Shown here one piece after another: positions 61,843-64,000 of a stretch of DNA of 64,000 nucleotides; the stretch's first letter is position 1, and each line of letters begins with the position of its first letter. Position numbers and translations under genes: made by a program. The stretch spans positions 372,001 to 436,000 of the forward strand of contig NZ_JAAIWM010000003.1 of the NCBI RefSeq assembly GCF_011008845.1. The letters are read 5' to 3'. This stretch comes from Bacillus mesophilus. GTDB taxonomy: Bacteria > Bacillota > Bacilli > Bacillales > SA4. Below the pieces are notes generated by a model, which saw only the letters and a list, made by a program, of their open reading frames with translations, searched no databases and had not been told where the DNA came from.

Positions 61843-64000
61843 TTATTCAAATATTGTGTTAGATAATAGACGGAATAAGTAGTCTGTGTGATCGCGGAAT
61901 CCTGGTTCAAGGCCGATTAGTGTTACATCCTTGCCAGGTTCTTTAACGATTACCGGCTTACCTTGTGCACCTTCTCTTTTTGCCCAATGACCTGCTACAA
62001 AGAATTCTGGAGTGTTAGCATAGGTTGCAATAACCTCTTTTTCAGATGCTGTGCCTTCAAACCATGCTGGACGATAGATAAATCCAATGTCGTTTTGTTT
62101 ATAGCCCTTTGTGATGGCACTGTCCTGGTACGTCACATTTACAATTCCGTTGCTATTTGAACCTCCTGTTCCGACCGTAACATCCGTTAAGCCAAGTGTT
62201 ACAGTTGCATGAGCAGAACCAGCTCCTACTGAAATGTATTTTCCACCGTTCTCTACAAATGCTGTTACATTGTTTTTAAACTGTGTTTGCTGATCTGTAT
62301 CTAATACAGCAAACTCACGATTTGCTTCTCTAGATTGAGGAAAAATCAATCCATTAGTTGCACTATAAATAAACACATCAAATCCGTCTAACCCCTTAGT
62401 TGCCACATCACGAGGATGAATTTCTGTCACATCAAATCCTAAACGTTCAAGTGATAGTCTTGTACCCGCGTGTGACTGCGCTTTATTCATTCCACCATCT
62501 TGTAAGATGGCTACCTTTACTTCTGCAAGTGCTGTTGCATCGTTTGGTGTAGCACCTGTTCTAATCGTTAATCCTGATTGACTAACTAACCCCTTCACTA
62601 CATTACTTGTTCCGTTAAAATAGAAGTTTCCATCTGCTCCCTTTTTAACTGGAATCCCATTTGATAATAATTCATTTACTAAATTCACAGCTTTTACAGA
62701 AGTATTAGGAATTACAAATGGACCTTTACCAACAAGAGCACCTTGCTCGTTAACTTTGCTCACTTTAACTGATTTTACTTTAACTTCTGTTTCAACTCGC
62801 TCCGCTTCAAATCCCCAAAGTTCTGGTAAGCTCCAGGCTGAAATGTCGTACATCGCAGGGGTTTGGTCAGAAATGTCTTCTCCATCCCAAAGCATCGTAT
62901 TGGCTAGACCAGCTTTTGCTTGGTTCATCTGAACGATATAAGTTCCAGCAGGATACTCTACCCCATCAACGGTAAATCCTTGTTTGGCTTCCTCTACCAC
63001 AATGTCATTTTTCAATAAGTGGTTTACTGCTTTTTTAGTCACAGTTGGATCTAGTTGATTTACAGGTAAAATATAAGCTTTAGGGAAGAAATCTCCCGAG
63101 TGAGTTGGATGTTCATTCATAATTCCACGTTTGAACATTTCGATTTGATCTGTAATCATTTCAGTACGATTTTCAGTTGCATACTTCAATGCACCCATCA
63201 TGGCATCATACGTCCACTTTACCCCATCCTCATCATTCGTCGGTGCTTCTAGCGTATGTGCAAATGAACCGTGATACATCGCATACATCGGCGTGAAAAT
63301 CGGTGGATAATCATCCCAACCCGCCGCATCATCACGAAGTGGGATATAGGTACCTACCATGTTTTGATATAGACTTGATGAGGAATAGCCAGCCTTGTTA
63401 CCTACAATTTCTGCTTCCATGGCTTTTGCTGCCGCAAGGGCATGATCCTCATATAAATCATATTCATAGTTCGGATTATGTGGTGGTGTACAAGGCTCAA
63501 TTAACCCTGGGTGATAACTCTTGTAATTTTTCACATATCCATGTAAGTCAAGAAGCACCATTGGATTCCATTCTGTAATTAAATCAACAGCAAGATGAGT
63601 TTCAGGCTGTGATTGCGTGATAAAGTCACGGTTTAAATCGATGCCGTTTCCGTTAAAACGGATGCCGTCCACACGACCGTCTGGATTCGCTACCACGTTA
63701 ATGATGAGGATATTATTTTCTAAAATCGACTGAGTAACTTCATCATTTTGTGTTGCTAGGCGCTCAATTAATTGAATCGTAGCATCTGTACCAACATACT
63801 CCGTTCCATGAATCGACGAGTTTATCATAATAGGAACTTTGAAGTCTGGATTTTTTTCAATCCACGTTTGTGCTTTTTCAGGATTTTTGAACATCTGCTT
63901 TCTCAGAGCCTGAAAATGTCCGTATTTCCCCTTAGCACTTGGATCCGATACAGTTACCACGTATAGATCATGACCTTGAGAGGATTTACCTTTCACCTCA
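61843..64000 (-). CDS. M14 zinc carboxypeptidase, partial (N terminus outside window)
   Basis: At least 718 residues; the frame is open at the right edge (EVKGKSSQGHDLYVV), so the apparent GTG start at 63996 is not the real one. Zinc ligands are in INSSIHGTEYVG (HxxE) and VLLDLHGYV (His); GIDLNRDF supplies substrate-binding residues and HTLEAPTNDED the catalytic Glu. After the peptidase domain (to about residue 300) a long C-terminal part follows with VAILQDGGMNKAQSHAGTRLS and GKYISVGAGSAH, a glutamine-amidotransferase-like fold seen in large secreted M14 enzymes. Probably secreted, though the signal peptide is not in view. Confidence 0.9.
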   Translation of the reverse strand, partial: EVKGKSSQGHDLYVVTVSDPSAKGKYGHFQALRKQMFKNPEKAQTWIEKNPDFKVPIMINSSIHGTEYVGTDATIQLIERLATQNDEVTQSILENNILIINVVANPDGRVDGIRFNGNGIDLNRDFITQSQPETHLAVDLITEWNPMVLLDLHGYVKNYKSYHPGLIEPCTPPHNPNYEYDLYEDHALAAAKAMEAEIVGNKAGYSSSSLYQNMVGTYIPLRDDAAGWDDYPPIFTPMYAMYHGSFAHTLEAPTNDEDGVKWTYDAMMGALKYATENRTEMITDQIEMFKRGIMNEHPTHSGDFFPKAYILPVNQLDPTVTKKAVNHLLKNDIVVEEAKQGFTVDGVEYPAGTYIVQMNQAKAGLANTMLWDGEDISDQTPAMYDISAWSLPELWGFEAERVETEVKVKSVKVSKVNEQGALVGKGPFVIPNTSVKAVNLVNELLSNGIPVKKGADGNFYFNGTSNVVKGLVSQSGLTIRTGATPNDATALAEVKVAILQDGGMNKAQSHAGTRLSLERLGFDVTEIHPRDVATKGLDGFDVFIYSATNGLIFPQSREANREFAVLDTDQQTQFKNNVTAFVENGGKYISVGAGSAHATVTLGLTDVTVGTGGSNSNGIVNVTYQDSAITKGYKQNDIGFIYRPAWFEGTASEKEVIATYANTPEFFVAGHWAKREGAQGKPVIVKEPGKDVTLIGLEPGFRDHTDYLFRLLSNTIFE

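Overview
The window looks like a chromosomal segment of a low-GC, spore-former-type Bacillaceae (Bacillales). The signs are AGGAGG-type ribosome binding sites with frequent TTG/GTG starts, a B. subtilis eps-like polysaccharide locus, two DUF1659-DUF2922-YvrJ gene trios, catabolite-responsive (cre) sites and YesM/YesN-type signalling. I see no rRNA, tRNA, CRISPR array, transposase or prophage. Most genes lie on the minus strand. The genus cannot be fixed from sequence alone.

Region 1 (1-17.3 kb, minus strand) is a Wzx/Wzy-type capsule or exopolysaccharide locus. In transcription order it holds a small 42-aa ORF, a degenerate SGNH protein, a chain-length modulator and its tyrosine kinase, a strong terminator, a PHP-type tyrosine phosphatase, an EpsC/PglF-type UDP-sugar dehydratase, galU, a frameshifted prepilin gene, a candidate structured leader RNA, an aminotransferase/phosphoglycosyl transferase/acetyltransferase set (EpsN-L-M, PglE-C-D type), a GT4 glycosyltransferase, capE-capF-capG for UDP-L-FucNAc, a flippase, a polymerase and the start of another glycosyltransferase. 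The predicted repeat unit starts with a bacillosamine-like sugar on undecaprenyl phosphate and contains N-acetyl-L-fucosamine.

Region 2 (17.3-30.3 kb) is mixed. It has two paralogous trios of tiny proteins (DUF1659, DUF2922, YvrJ) sharing an upstream promoter-like block, two secreted subtilases, galE, an LCP protein, a secreted eight-repeat protein, a secreted PHB-depolymerase-like esterase, an NlpC/P60 protein and a small sigma-70-family factor.

Region 3 (30.3-49.3 kb) is a glycan catabolic locus: ABC importer, GH38 alpha-mannosidase, two ROK kinases, NanE, NagA, NagB, ManA, an RpiR regulator, an esterase, and the uncharacterised pair DUF4127 plus FAD-dependent oxidoreductase. A divergent secreted GHL10-family protein shares a promoter-like sequence with it. 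The logic is import of a mannose/HexNAc glycan, cleavage in the cytoplasm, and conversion to fructose-6-P.

Region 4 (49.4-61.2 kb) has a pRiA4b ORF-3-like protein, a decaying stretch (coiled-coil gene with an in-frame stop, YvrJ remnant), a ChvE/XylF-type sugar ABC transporter and a three-component sugar sensor (binding protein, YesM-like kinase, YesN-like regulator) with a second XylF-like lipoprotein. The window ends with bcp and a partial M14 carboxypeptidase.

Five copies of a palindromic repeat (core GGGACAGG...CCTGTCCC) occur, all in one orientation and all at convergent gene junctions (five of the six in the window).
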